A stretch of DNA of 64,000 nucleotides, from assembly GCA_964035545.1 (NCBI GenBank), contig OZ037766.1:5557722-5621721 (forward strand), given 5' to 3'. A model generated the notes under the pieces. The model saw only the letters and a program-made list of their open reading frames with translations, ran no database searches and had not been told where the DNA came from. Below are positions 39,130 to 50,756 of the stretch, piece after piece (the first letter of the stretch is position 1; each line of letters starts with the position of its first letter). Source of the stretch: Bugula neritina. Taxonomy: Eukaryota; Bryozoa; Gymnolaemata; Cheilostomatida; Bugulidae. Made by a program: the position numbers and the translations under genes.

Positions 39130-39625
39130 ACTGTCGGGTTACTGTCGTTTCGTATACCGGTTGTTTCGTACACAAAATGAATAATAAATTAATACACTAA
39201 ATAACCACTTGAATGATATTAGTTTTCTTATCTATTGCAGCCCAGCTCTCTTTTTCTCCCAGCATGTTTTTAAAAATATATATATAATAATTATTAACTA
39301 TGAGCTGCCATCTACTGACAACAAATACAATATCAATATGAATATCTTAGCCAAAAGAGCAGTTCTCTCACCTATCACCTACATATTACAATAATAAATA
39401 AACATGAAATGAAATGTAAAAGTTACTAACACTTGTGAACAGTACTGTTTGACTCATACATCAAATTGAAATATAAATATAAAACTAAAAATATCAATTA
39501 TCATTATGTATTTTTATTTTAGTTTATTTATCATTTATATTGATGTGTAAGAAACGACCTATCAGACGTGTACGAAATGACCTGAAAAAGTGGGTAAGAT
39601 ACGACTCGTGTACGAAATGACCTGC
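39130..39625. mobile_element. element with repeated inverted motif GGTCATTTCGTACACG
   Basis: Motifs near GTCGTTTCGTATACC and GGTTGTTTCGTACAC lie on the left (39143-39173). Inverted forms lie on the right: GTGTAAGAAACGACC at 39545, and CGTGTACGAAATGACC at 39567 and 39607. The interior is AT-rich and non-coding. Repeated subterminal inverted motifs suggest a non-autonomous DNA transposon. Ends and target duplication are unresolved. Confidence 0.45.
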
Positions 39626-40401
39626 ACGCTGATACTCATAGTCATACTTATACTTATAGTTATACTAAATCTAATGCCGATGGTGATGGTGTTGAGCTAA
39701 TTTCAATTTGAACAAACTTGTAAATAGTAAAATATTTGATCAAGTTAATATATATGATGTCAATTTAAAAGTTGAATTTTTACACATATAATACTACGTG
39801 GTAGCACAGTGTAAAGTTTTAGTATCACCATTACGATTACATAAGTATTTTAATCTATTAAATAATAATGATAGTCATTTACATAATTATAATATTTACA
39901 ATGACCGACTACAACTGGAAGAGGTTTGGCGTCGACTCGCCAGATTTTGTTCTTATCAAGTTGTAGTCGTATTATACATTTATACCACGATAATAGTTTA
40001 GGGGAAAAGTTATGTTGCAGCTTCGCCAATAAATATCTTTTTATACCATTTTCTGTTTTCATTGGGACTAAACTTACCTGAAACTTGAGACTTGTATTTT
40101 GAAATCTGCAAGCAAAAGAGCTTTACAGAAATATAAAGTTAATTCAATAGCCAAGAAAATCAATTGAGAATTTTATATTTGTCTTAAGTTCATATTTATA
40201 TTCTAGCAAATGTTCTGAAAGTTAAAGTAAAGGATTTTCATTTTGTTAGATTAACTTTGAGTTTGAGTTTAAGTTTTAATTTAACTTTTTCAGTTTTTGA
40301 TCGATTTGAATTTGATAATAAATCATAATGATTTACCCAGAATGAAACTCATTATAATTATTATTATCATTATGATGAATTTCAAAGTCAACCTAAATCT
40401 C

Positions 40402-40519
40402 GTTATAGTGGCTCTATTTCTAAGAATAATGTGATTAACTAATACTAATAGTAATACTATTAGACTAATAGTATTAGTTAATCACATTATTCTTAGAAAT
40501 AGAGCCGCTTACTATAACT
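40402..40519. repeat. long near-perfect hairpin upstream of COPS5
   Basis: The left arm, starting GTTATAGTGGCTCTATTTCT, is repeated in reverse complement on the right, ending AGAGCCGCTTACTATAAC. Arms are about 50 bases with a 4-base insertion in the right arm and a small ATACTATTAG centre. It lies about 270 bases before the COPS5 start. Confidence 0.85.
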
Positions 40520-40786
40520 ATAGCAACTTACTAAATCAGTAAATGTAAATCTAATGAGTAATTATATTTATTAAAGTCTAAAGACGTTTTAATTTTAGCA
40601 CATACTGATACTGAGTTAGTATTTATCATACTGATTAACTGATACTCATTTAGTGTTACTGTTTGTAAGATCAGGTATCGGTCATAACTAAAGGCTACTA
40701 GACCATTGAAAGTAGATACATTACTGATTAGCTGACGAATTTTTCTGTTAATCATTGAATATTTTATAAACTTGAAGTGATCAGAA

Positions 40787-43700
40787 ATGGATACTGTAAC
40801 TGCGCAAAAGACTTGGGAGTTGACAAACAAAGTTGAGAATGTTGCCAGTTATGATGATATATACAAGTATGACAAAAAGCAACAACAAGACATACTTGCT
40901 GCAAAGCCTTGGGAGAGAGAGTGAGTAGTTTAGGTTTACACATTAATTAATCAACAATGTAAACAGGTACAATGAGAATATAAATATTGATTTACTAGTC
41001 AAGTAGTTGCTAATTATGAATTCAACCTGGAGACACATAGAAATCAAATTCAATGTTGGTTATTAAATTACCATATAAGCATCATAGTTGACATCTATAG
41101 GTTTCTGACAAATACTTAAGTGACATATAAAATGTAAAGATAATATCAATGTTAGTCATTTGACTACATCTACTACTAAGCCTTGATGCCAGCAGTAGCT
41201 ACTAGCTACTACTACAAATAGTAATTAAGGACAGGCAAATCTGAAAATACTCAAGTGTAAATATTTTAATAGTTTGTGAATAAATTTTTTGAGAAATGAA
41301 TTAGAATTGCTAATTGCACATCACAGTTACTCTAAATTTATTTCAAATATGGACAGTATGTATACTGCATGGAAATTAACATTACCATTACACTTATTTA
41401 TTTATTTATGAAAAAGATGGTATCTTTGAAGATGCATAATATTTCAATATGTGCTTTAAATTACATCAGTAATTGGGTGATATTTTTATAGTTGGAAAAA
41501 ATTTCTACAGTTAATTCATACTGCAATTATTGAATAATAGATACTCATTTTTGTTTTTCAGCATTCATTATTTTAAACACATAAAAGTATCAGCTCTAGC
41601 TTTGTTAAAAATGGTGATGCATGCTAGATCTGGTGGGAATCTCGAGGTTATGGGACTTATGGTTGGAAAGATTGATGGTAAGAAAGTTGAAAGACTATTT
41701 TTCTATGTATTATGTATTTAACAAACTAAATTGATAAACAAAATAAATTGTATATTTCAAAAACCAAAGCAATGTATCTAAAGTTAATATTTGTTGTGTT
41801 CATTTAAATAGGTAATGTGATGGTAGTGATGGATAGCTTTGCGCTACCAGTAGAGGGTACTGAAACTAGAGTGAATGCCCAAGAGCAAGCATATGAATAT
41901 ATGACAGCTTATATGGAATCAGCTAATAAGGTTAGATTATTGGTGTTTGATCCTAAATTCAGTGATCACATTGCTAGTCATTGGTTGCCGTGTAAATAAC
42001 TAAACCACATTATATTATGCTCCTTGATGTCATATTCGTTCATCAATTATTTGTAATATGCTCACGTGGTTTTATAGTCGCCATTCCTGTGAGAACTCCT
42101 AATCAAAAGGGTTTTTAAATTGTGCTAAGCACTTATTCATATGTGGAGAAGGAGCAATCATGACTGGATGCCCTTCCTAATATCACTGCCATTGTTTGGA
42201 CCCGAACCACTGGTCTCGTGTTTACTAGGCCGGCGCTCTAACCCCTAGGGCCTAGACCGAGACTGCTCCCTATTCACATACGGATATGCTGTTTCAAAAT
42301 TCACTTTCTTTTTAGTTGCTGCTCAACTCTTGCTGGGGTTTGATTCTCTATTTAATCATGCTATTTTTAGTTTTACTCTGGTGTTATAAAACTAGGTGCT
42401 AAATCTTTCTGATTCTTCTACTACCTCTTTCAGAATTATTTGTGAAATTTTATACTGATATAATTGACATTTTTTTAGATCGGTAGATTAGAGAATGTGT
42501 TAGGGTGGTATCACAGTCACCCGGGATATGGGTGCTGGTTGTCAGGGATTGATGTTAGCACCCAAATGATCAACCAGCAGTATCAGGAGCCCTTTGTGGC
42601 TATTGTAGTAAGTGCTGAAAGTCCAAATCCTATTGAAATTGACTAACAAAATTGATTTATTTATTTATTGCATATCACAGACATGAAAACATGTTGACAA
42701 ATTCAGTGTAAACACTGACCTTAAAATGAAGACACAACAAAAATGGAAAAAATTCAGAACTCTGTAGTATTATTTAAAATAAAATATCATTTAAAGTATT
42801 TACAAGGTGTTGTAAAAAGGCTAGTTTTTTGTTAAAATTATGTCTCAAAACTAATAAGGGAGCTAATTTTTTTCAGCTTTGTGATTTTATTTGTATGCTA
42901 TATATTTTGTACAGATAGATCCAGTGCGAACAATTTCTGCAGGGAAAGTAACTATTGGTGCTTTCAGGACTTACCCAAAGGTTAGTCTAGTTTTAGTTCT
43001 CTTTGGCTTGCAGGTTATAGAAATTCACTTGTACATTAATGTTACAGCAACAACTGATGCATTTTTCAGGGCTATAAACCTCCAGATGAGGAGCCCTCAG
43101 AGTATCAAACTATACCTCTCAATAAGATAGCTGACTTTGGTAAGACAACTTCTGTTTATATGCTGTGTTATCAGTTTGAAATGTTAAGTTTTTAAGGTTT
43201 CCTATGCAAAGCCTAGAAAGTAAAGTAACACCAATGTAGTGCAAAATGTGCAATGGTGTCTTAAGAAAAAATATGTAAGAGCAAGAAGCTAAAGCAGAAC
43301 CTGAGCAAATCTGTTTGATGTTGTATCCCAATGTATTTTCTGTGGATTTAACCATATTAATATTATTGTTAAAATTCTTATTTTATATCGTTGCATATAT
43401 ACAGATAAACTTGTGAAATTAATTACAGCAGTACTTACCAAAAAGTGAAAACCAAATCTTTCTAATAGACAAATGTCAACAAAATGTTTTCCTATTTTTG
43501 GATTTGTCTACTCTAACTGGCATCTACATTCTACAATAAAAAGCTCTTTTGGCAAGTTGTTAATTGCCCTATGCAAAACACCAGGAAAAAAATCATTAGC
43601 CTCAGCCAAATAGAGTTTACTAATTTGCATTGTACACTCCAATTTTCAGGTCTTATATTGAATATTTGTTTGGTGTTCATGTCTACAGTATTGTTGTATA

Positions 43701-46700
43701 CAATTGTTGTTTTAATGTAGTTCTGTCTTAAAAGCATTAGTATATATATATTTCTATAATTAGGCAGATTTTGTGAATAAATTTACTTTAGAAGTTGTCA
43801 AGATATAAGTTATGTCTTCAATTACAAGGCATCAACATTGTGAATGACACCGACCTAGAAAGGAATCAGAATGTAACTTTATAAACTCGGTCAACTACAA
43901 TTTAGCATATTGGAATTTGGATAACTTTGCTTGCCTACTTCAGGCAAGGCCAGCATGTTTATAATAAGACCAAGTTTTTTAATTTGCCAAAATTAGAGTA
44001 GCATGCAAAAACCTAGTTGGAACGTATCTCTAAAAACGTTACTTATTTGGCATAGTACGTATATGTCTAGCACTACGGCAGTTAGGAAGAAACATATTTG
44101 AAGTGTCGATCTCTGTGTGAATCCCTGACAGTAAAGACTAAGGGCTGTTGCCAACATGGCTAGAGGGCTTCTGCTTACATAACACAGGAGCAATTTTAAC
44201 AGGGTGCTTTTCCTGACACCACCAATGACTCTGCCGGGATTTGAACCCATGACCTAGCGCTCTAGTCACTAAACCACAGCTGGTCCGTACTACTAAGTCA
44301 TTGAATTATTTTGATATTGTTGTAACAAAATGTCTGATTGTTCTGTGCTTCTGGTACTGCAGGGGTACACTGTAAAGCCTATTATCCACTGGAGATCTCT
44401 TACTTCAAATCAGACTTGGATAAACACATTCTCAACTCACTGTGGAACAAATACTGGGTGAATACAATCAGTTCATCCAATCTTATCACGGTGAGTATGA
44501 TACATATATACAGTGTGATACATATAGACAGTATGATACATATAGACAGTGTGACACATATAGACAGTATAATACATATAGACAGTGTGACACATATATA
44601 CAGTGTGATACATTTAGACAGTATGATACATATAGACAGTGTGATACATATAGACAGTGTGACATATAGACAGTGTGATACATATAGACAGTGTGACACA
44701 TATATACAGTGTGATACATTTAGACAGTGTGATACATATAGACAGTGTGATACATATAGACAGTGTGATACATATAGACAGTGTGATACATATATACAGT
44801 GTGATACATATATACAGTGTGATACATATAGACAGTGTGATACATATATACAGTGTGATACATATAGACAGTGTGATACATATAGACAATGTGATACATA
44901 TAGACAATGTGTGATACATATAGACAGTGTGATACATATATACAGTGTGATACATATAGACAGTATGATACATATAGACAGTGAGTGTGATACATATATA
45001 CAGTGTGATACATATAGACAGTGAGTGTGATAGATGTATTACATAACTCTGTATTGTAGAATGCCACATACATGTCTGGTCAAATAAATGACTTGTCGGA
45101 GAAGCTGGAGCTGGCCGAGAGTCAGGTGACCAGGTCAAGATATACTCTCGATGGTGGAAGTTCTGAAAAAGAGGATAAGTTGGCTAAAGCTTGTAAAGAT
45201 GGGTTAGTAGTTTGTATAATAAACTAGTATAAACTATGTAGGCTATGTGAAGGCTGCTTAGTGGTTCATTTACTATCAACATTCTGAGGTTTCATGTATT
45301 AATTGTTTATTTGCCTTGTGTCACAGTAGGTTCCTTGTATCTTGTGAATGGTTGTTGAACTTGGAAGGTATTGACATCTATTGAAGACAGTATATCTGGT
45401 ATAATGTACTTCTTTCAAATATTATGTTAGAATTTATAACTTTATTTTCATAGTGGTTTCATTGCAGTCAAAACTGGATTAGATGATCATACATCTGTTA
45501 TAGAGTAGAACTTTATGTCTTCCATAGGGTGAAATAATGGTTTTTGTTTCACATATATTATGTATATGTTTCCACGTAGTAAATTGTACTACAATATCTT
45601 TTATGCTTAGTTGGATGCAGAATGCATGAAATGGAAGCATTATTGTGTTCTGTTGTATTTTCCTTTCTGTTGTATTTTTGGAGAGTTATCTTCTCAAAAT
45701 TTGATCCCTGAAGCACTTGGCAAATAATTATGTGAACAATAGAAATTTCTAAGATATTATAATAAGGTGAAGAGAATTACATGCACATGCATGACTAATT
45801 TAGTTTCTACATAAGTTTGAGGTTGCCACGCTAGTTTCCTATATGCACCTGATCTCAGTTAGACTCCAATCAGTTCAAGAAACAGGTCAAAGTAGTCACT
45901 CTAAGTCACACTCAGAGTGTGACTCAGAGTCATTCTCAGTCACACCTACTTCGCTATTTGTGCCATTTTACGGAATACCAAAATTCATAGTTGTACAACA
46001 GTGAATAGCCGATTTAGTAAAAGAAAACAAACTTCTTTTTACTGGAAGAATGCAGCTTTGACCAGTGTACGCAGGTCAATGTTGCTAATATACCTGATCA
46101 CACAAGAGAAAGTAAATACATAGGAGCAAGTTGCAGTAAGCCTAGGGCCACACTGTGCGTATTTTCGCATGCGAACATTTAAACCACGAGTAGCAAAGAT
46201 GTCCACTGTATGCATTGAGAAAACCTTCGCACTTATCGCTCAGCATTCTGAACGCAAGTGCGAATCGTCTCTGTCGTCGTCACCTAATTGGCTGGTAGTT
46301 ATTTAGAGAGCCCAATTCTTTTATTTTAGTGCTATATTCCAGTAAATTGCGTTTTATTAAAAGCGAGTGCGATTTAAAAATGAAAGCTTTATTTATCACG
46401 CATCACTGACGCTACAGTGGACGCCTTTGCTACCTGTGGTTTCAATTTCTGCATGCTAAAATACGCACAGTGTGGCCCTAGGCTTACTGAGCTGGGTGCA
46501 GTCGGACTAAGATTGATACGTGGAAAGATGGTGATTATACTACAGGACAAGTAGTAGCCAGCACAATATCATATCTCCTCAAACTGCAGAATATCAGTTT
46601 ACTAAACTTAGGGCTAGGTTTTGCTGCACTTGAAACGTCTTGCTAACAGTAAGGGTCATTAAAAATCTTATAGATGGATGTTGGCTTCTTCAGCAGATGG

Positions 46701-49179
46701 GCAAGATAAGCATTGCATCAGCGTCAGCGTAGTGTACACCATGCAATGCTGAAGAATGTGGAAGTGAACTTATCTCTCTATACATTGTCTAAGATTTTGT
46801 TGCAGCTTTTGTTTGTTGCATCAGTGCTTTCTTTCAAGACACTGTCGAGACTAGCTGCCATGCAGATGCTTGCAAACCCTAGATTGTGTCTTTTATGGCT
46901 ATCTAAAGTTTCAGTAATAATATTACAAATTTGAGCCTAGGTTATAGGTTATAGGTTATACGCAGGTAACTGGGACTTTCTGGAAATTTTTTTGTAATAC
47001 TTGTCAGCAGGTAAGCGTAGCCAGTTGTTAGAGTAGGTAAGCAGCCACCTGCTGACATCTACTGACACCTGCTGACATCTACTGACACCTGCTGACAAGT
47101 GGCTTACTCTCTTGTTCTGTCATGCCATCTCTCCCTCTGCTGCCAGCTGACACAATAATTGTTATTCACTCTTGACAGCAGTTACTGATCAATCAATACT
47201 CTGTCAGCTGATCTAGTGCAGTAACATCTTCATGGGAATATTGATGTGGGCTAAGGCTTTGTATACCACCAGCTTCTGAAATATTAGGCTGATGAACTTG
47301 ACCTCTAGATTGTAGGCCAGTGAACTGTTGAAACTTGGAGGTCAAGAAAAGTTTCAACTCATGCCATTCCAATAAATACAGTGCTCCCTCCATGTCTCAT
47401 GGATCCATTTCTCATGAAGATTCCATGGGTCAAGAGAAGGGCTTGAACCCGTTATGTGGCTTATGTATGTGTGCAACTGTGCATAGGGACAAAATGACCA
47501 AATTTAACAGATTCGTGAGTTAAATCTGGTATTCTACTGTATCACAAATTAGGGTTTCATTAAGCAGCTTAATGAATGAGATATGGAGGGAGCACTGCAT
47601 TACTTGTATTGGGACTTGGCAGTGAAACATTTATATAATACTTGGTGATTTACTGATTCAGTAGGAAGAAGCTGGGCACAATTGCTGTTGTCAATTTACT
47701 TTTGTGTTGAAGCTTTTAAGTAGCATAAATATAAAAGACTTGTGTAAACTCAGCCATCTGTTCCGAACAGAGTGAAGTGCCATCAGCTTAGTACATACAC
47801 TCCTTGCGGGTGGTGTCTCTCCCCCCCCTTCCTAGGACACAGCTGATGTATGTCATGTTAGGTTCATTGAATGTTGTGCAACGGTATTGGTTCTATAAAA
47901 TATGACTTACTAAAATATGAAGTTTGTAAGCACTACATAAAACAACTATGTGACACATTAGTTTGCAAAATATGACTTCTACCTTCCTGGTGCAAGTATA
48001 TCGTACAGATGTTGCATTTCCCTCACTGGTGGTATGCGCGAGCAGTTTTATCTGGCTATGTGCCAACAAATAGTCCCATGATGCGTTGCGCTTTTGCCAG
48101 TTTTGCGATTTCAGAACTATTCACTATATCCTGTTGACACATTTGGCTCTAATCAAGTTTATTAGCCTTTCTACTGACACCTGCTGACACCTACTGTTGC
48201 TATTCCTGTTGCATATTTCCTATAAAGTATAAACCTTCTACATTTCTTGAAGTGGAAACTACAATTGAATGTTAATATAGGGAACCTGTTATACACTCCA
48301 ACAATTTTACCCCAGATTCAAGATTTTCATTTCCTTTAATGCAATTACGTTTTTAGAATCCAAGCAAATTTTTTGCACCTGCTTCAAAATGTTTTGCCTT
48401 CCTTTCCTTTACGACGTGGCTACATTAGCTGAGTGGTGCTTTAGTAGCACTGTTGTTACTTTACAAGAGTGGGAGAGTGGGACTAGTAAGGCAATATATT
48501 ATATTATCAATAATCAACATAATTGATGAGAAATTTGCACAATACAGTAGATTTGGTGCAATGATATGTTTAAACTGTGCTGCAGCTACATTATCAATGC
48601 ATAGACAGGATGTACTAAAAGCGTACTCCTATGCTATATTGAGTATAAATGTATTATACAATATTTTATTGTAAGGTTATAGAAATTGTGCAATGTAATA
48701 CCCAAGGGAGATAATTTAGCAGTTGAAGCTGGATACTCTCAGTGGGGGTTCACCTAGTATATTATACTCTCCCCAACACACTAACTAACTGTGTACTATT
48801 CACTATTCTACAGCATTATGCAACTTAACTCAGTTTATTTGGTATTCACCTCCTTTTATGAATATAATACTTGCACACTGCAAGCCAGGAAACTCGTTTA
48901 TATTGCATTCCTTTCTATAATTTAGAATTGAACTATTGTACAAATGCTTCACTGCACAATCTAATAGCACAGCAAGTGCTCTACCTTTATAATTGATCTA
49001 CTTGCAGGTCTAAAATTACTATTGAAGCCATTCATGGTCTAATGGGGCAGGTTTTAAAGGACAGAATATTTAATCACGTGAATTGCTCAGCTGACACCAC
49101 TGAACAGGTGGTTGGAAAAGATGTGTCTGCGATGGAGGACAGCACAGCTAGCGGCAGTGCAGTTGCTAGCAGTCACTAG
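40787..49179 (+). CDS. COPS5: COP9 signalosome subunit 5 (CSN5/JAB1), JAMM deneddylase
   Basis: Nine exons: 40787-40920, 41562-41677, 41812-41930, 42479-42607, 42915-42980, 43070-43139, 44363-44490, 45060-45202, 49008-49179. They give 358 aa (human 334). Conservation with human CSN5 is very high ([19 protein letters not shown] start, [38 protein letters not shown]). The JAMM zinc site is intact: E73, H135, H137, S145 and D148 in [19 protein letters not shown]5 is the metalloprotease that removes NEDD8 from cullins. The C-terminus runs about 25 residues past the usual end near LFNQIN, with a Ser/Ala-rich extension. Intron 7 is almost entirely minisatellite. Intron 8 (3.8 kb) holds two MITE-like elements. 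A candidate poly(A) signal is at 50126. Confidence 0.97.
42125..42290 (-). mobile_element. tRNA-derived SINE in COPS5 intron 3
   Basis: On the minus strand, GGGGTTAGAGCGCCGGCCTA (box A region) is followed by GGTTCGGGTCC (box B), then a body with AGGAAGGGCATCCAGTC and ATTGCTCCTTCT. Both internal RNA polymerase III boxes are intact, so this is the best-preserved SINE copy in the window. Confidence 0.85.
44100..44287 (-). mobile_element. tRNA-derived SINE in COPS5 intron 6
   Basis: Minus-strand GTGGTTTAGTGACTAGAGCG (box A region) and GGTTCAAATCC (box B) precede a body with GTCAGGAAAAGCACCCTG and ATTGCTCCT, resembling the copy at 42125-42290. It ends about 75 bases before exon 7. The head differs from the other copies, so it may be a separate subfamily. 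Confidence 0.8.
44491..45040. repeat. 18-bp minisatellite filling COPS5 intron 7
   Basis: About 30 units of GTGATACATATAGACAGT, many with ATATATACAGT variants, run from the exon 7 donor almost to the exon 8 acceptor at 45060. The intron begins GTGAGTATGATACATATA, so the donor looks like the first repeat unit. GTGAGT recurs near 44980 and 45021. The 18-base period leaves long spurious open frames on both strands. Confidence 0.95.
45895..45952. repeat. short palindromic GTCACACTC cluster
   Basis: GTCACACTCAGAGTGTGAC is an almost perfect palindrome, flanked by further AGTCA and TCACAC copies. It lies in COPS5 intron 8, with no coding signal. Confidence 0.5.
46134..46489. mobile_element. MITE-like element with about 80-bp terminal inverted repeats
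   Basis: Both ends carry CAGTAAGCCTAGGGCCACAC in inverted orientation. Similarity continues inward about 80 bases (TGTGCGTATTTT, GCATGC, GTAGCAAAG, GTCCACTGTA). It is about 356 bases with no reading frame. The inner AGCC ends are flanked by TA on both sides, but the symmetry extends past it, so the target-site duplication is uncertain. Confidence 0.85.
47046..47098. repeat. 20-bp tandem repeat (CTGCTGACATCTACTGACAC)
   Basis: About two and a half copies of a 20-base unit, with related single copies near 48175. It is in COPS5 intron 8. Confidence 0.75.
47379..47597. mobile_element. mariner/Tc1-like MITE (CAGTGCTCCCTCC termini)
   Basis: The left end CAGTGCTCCCTCCATGTCTC and the right end GAGATATGGAGGGAGCACTG are inverted copies with one mismatch. 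Length is 219 bases and non-coding. The left flank is TA; the right flank is CA, a possible mutated TA duplication. Termini of this kind suggest the Tc1/mariner/pogo group, by inference only. Confidence 0.8.
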
Positions 49180-49239
49180 TTCAGTGCTGATACTAGTATA
49201 CAATAGTTGAAGTACAGTTATTAGTAGAAATATACAGTC

Positions 49240-49510
49240 ACAGTCACTAGTAGTAGTAGTAGCAGTCCTAATTACTAGTAGTGGTTAGTGATAAATAGAA
49301 GCAGTACTACTACTACTACTACTAATACTACTACATACTACTCATACTACTAGTATTACTACTGCTACTACTACATACTACTCCTACTACTACTACTGCT
49401 ACTACTCCTACTACTAATACTACTACTATTACTACTGCTACTACTAGTATTACTATTCCTACTATTACTACTGCTACTACTACTGTTACTGTTATTAACT
49501 ACTACTGCTA
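49240..49510. repeat. (AGT)n/(ACT)n trinucleotide repeat region
   Basis: A short AGTAGTAGTAGC run is followed by about 200 bases of interrupted ACT/TAC repeats in the opposite sense, so the two parts can pair. It lies just after the COPS5 stop, probably in its 3' UTR. The Ser-rich minus-strand frame here is a repeat artefact. Confidence 0.85.
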
Positions 49511-49700
49511 CTAGTCTAGGAGCTGAAGCCTGCAACTTGTATGCAAATCTGATACCCTGTGAAATGTATATGATTAGGTTTTCATGCTTGTCTGTGTTTA
49601 CTAATCTGATATGCGCCATCAGAAAGATATTCCACTGATACTGCAGGGTGTCTATAGAGTAGAACAGCTGTACAATATACTGAACTCAGCCTGCAGTCTA

Positions 49701-49996
49701 TTATACTACTCAGCTCTGTATATTATATACTCAGCTCTGTATATTATATACTCAGCTCTGTATATTATATACTCAGCTCTGTATATTATATACTCAGCTC
49801 TGTATATTATATACTTAGCTCTGTATATTATACTACTCAGCTCTGTATATTATATACTCAGCTCTGTATATTATTATATACTCAGCTCTGTATATTATAT
49901 ACTCAGCTCTGTATATTATACTACTCAGCTCTGTATATTATATACTCAGCTCTGTATATTATATACTCAGCTCTGTATATTATACTACTGAGCTCT
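49701..49996. repeat. 21-bp minisatellite (ACTCAGCTCTGTATATTATAT)
   Basis: About 14 units of 21 bases, with 18- to 24-base variants where TACT or ATT is gained or lost. It lies downstream of COPS5. Confidence 0.93.
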
Positions 49997-50607
49997 ACTG
50001 ATGCTCATGTTAGGTAACTGCCTTTACCAAAATAGTTTTGAGATGTGTTGGCATATGCCTCAAGTTCCACTCTAATGTAACGTAATGTTAGAATCACATA
50101 TTTATAAATAACGCCATTTTCTTTTAATAAAACCATTGTTATTCTCAAGCCTAGGGAGTTTTATTTCTCTTAAACTGTTTTGTGATAAACTGATGGCCCA
50201 CAGATTTATAATCTATATTTATCAGCCCTACACTTTCAAAATCATCCATCAGTTGATAAGTGCACACGTGTTGTGAGCTTGAGAGGCCGTATCCTGTCTA
50301 CCATAGCTGTGTGTCAGAAAGCTATTCCTAGTGAAACTAGGTCATGCAGTTGTTATGGGAGAATGTCTGAATTGATTTATATTCTATATATTTATTGGGT
50401 GCTTCGCATAAAACATTGATTAGTGAGCTAGTCAGAATTCCTGTGGTAATATTACCTACAAAATGTTTACATAACTTGAAGTTCACAAGCAGCTGTGGTG
50501 TCTGTAGCTCAGGTTATCTTGGTTGTTTTTGTTGGCACGAGTCAGGACCACCCTCTACAATCTGTGTTTTAGCTTGTGTTCCAAAATTTGTCAACAACAA
50601 GTGAATC

Positions 50608-50756
50608 GAATTGTTCTATAAGCAGCTCCGGGTTGAGAGTGACTGAGTGCAGTAGTTTGGGGTTCTGGAGTTTATAAAAACCTCAACTCTAAACTCGAGA
50701 ACCCCAAACTACTGCACTCAGTCACTCTCAACTCGGAGCTGCTTATAGAGCCATTC
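50608..50756. mobile_element. foldback MITE, copy 2
   Basis: It has the same arms as copy 1 at 34287-34423: GAATTGTTCTATAAGCAGCT at the left, and the complement (GAGCTGCTTATAGAGCCATT) at the right, with AGTGACTGAGTGCAGTAGTT mirrored inside. Possible target duplication CAAGTG lies at both sides (50598 and 50756). Confidence 0.85.

Larger units (their letters stand above)
37623..40786. other. intergenic region between divergent COX11 and COPS5 genes
   Basis: AT-rich DNA containing a LINE remnant (38340-39030), an element with repeated subterminal motifs (39130-39625) and a long hairpin (40402-40519). Both promoters lie somewhere within it. No other gene was recognised. Confidence 0.6.

Noticed and set aside
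42125..42290. Possible tRNA gene on the minus strand
   Set aside because: Box A and box B are present, but there is no complete cloverleaf and a SINE body follows; related copies occur at 8484 and 44100.
44338..45138. Long open frames with HIDSVI/QCDTYR repeats
   Set aside because: Artefact of the 18-base minisatellite in COPS5 intron 7. Only the first part (44363-44490) is true COPS5 exon 7.
48453..48674. 73-aa plus-strand open frame
   Set aside because: It lies within COPS5 intron 8, with no recognisable motif, splice support or coding bias.
49371..49619. Poly-Ser/Asn open frame on the minus strand
   Set aside because: It is the translation of an (ACT)n simple repeat after the COPS5 stop, with no other support.
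49611..49991. Repetitive open frame (YSALYII)
   Set aside because: It comes from a 21-base minisatellite; no splice or homology support.
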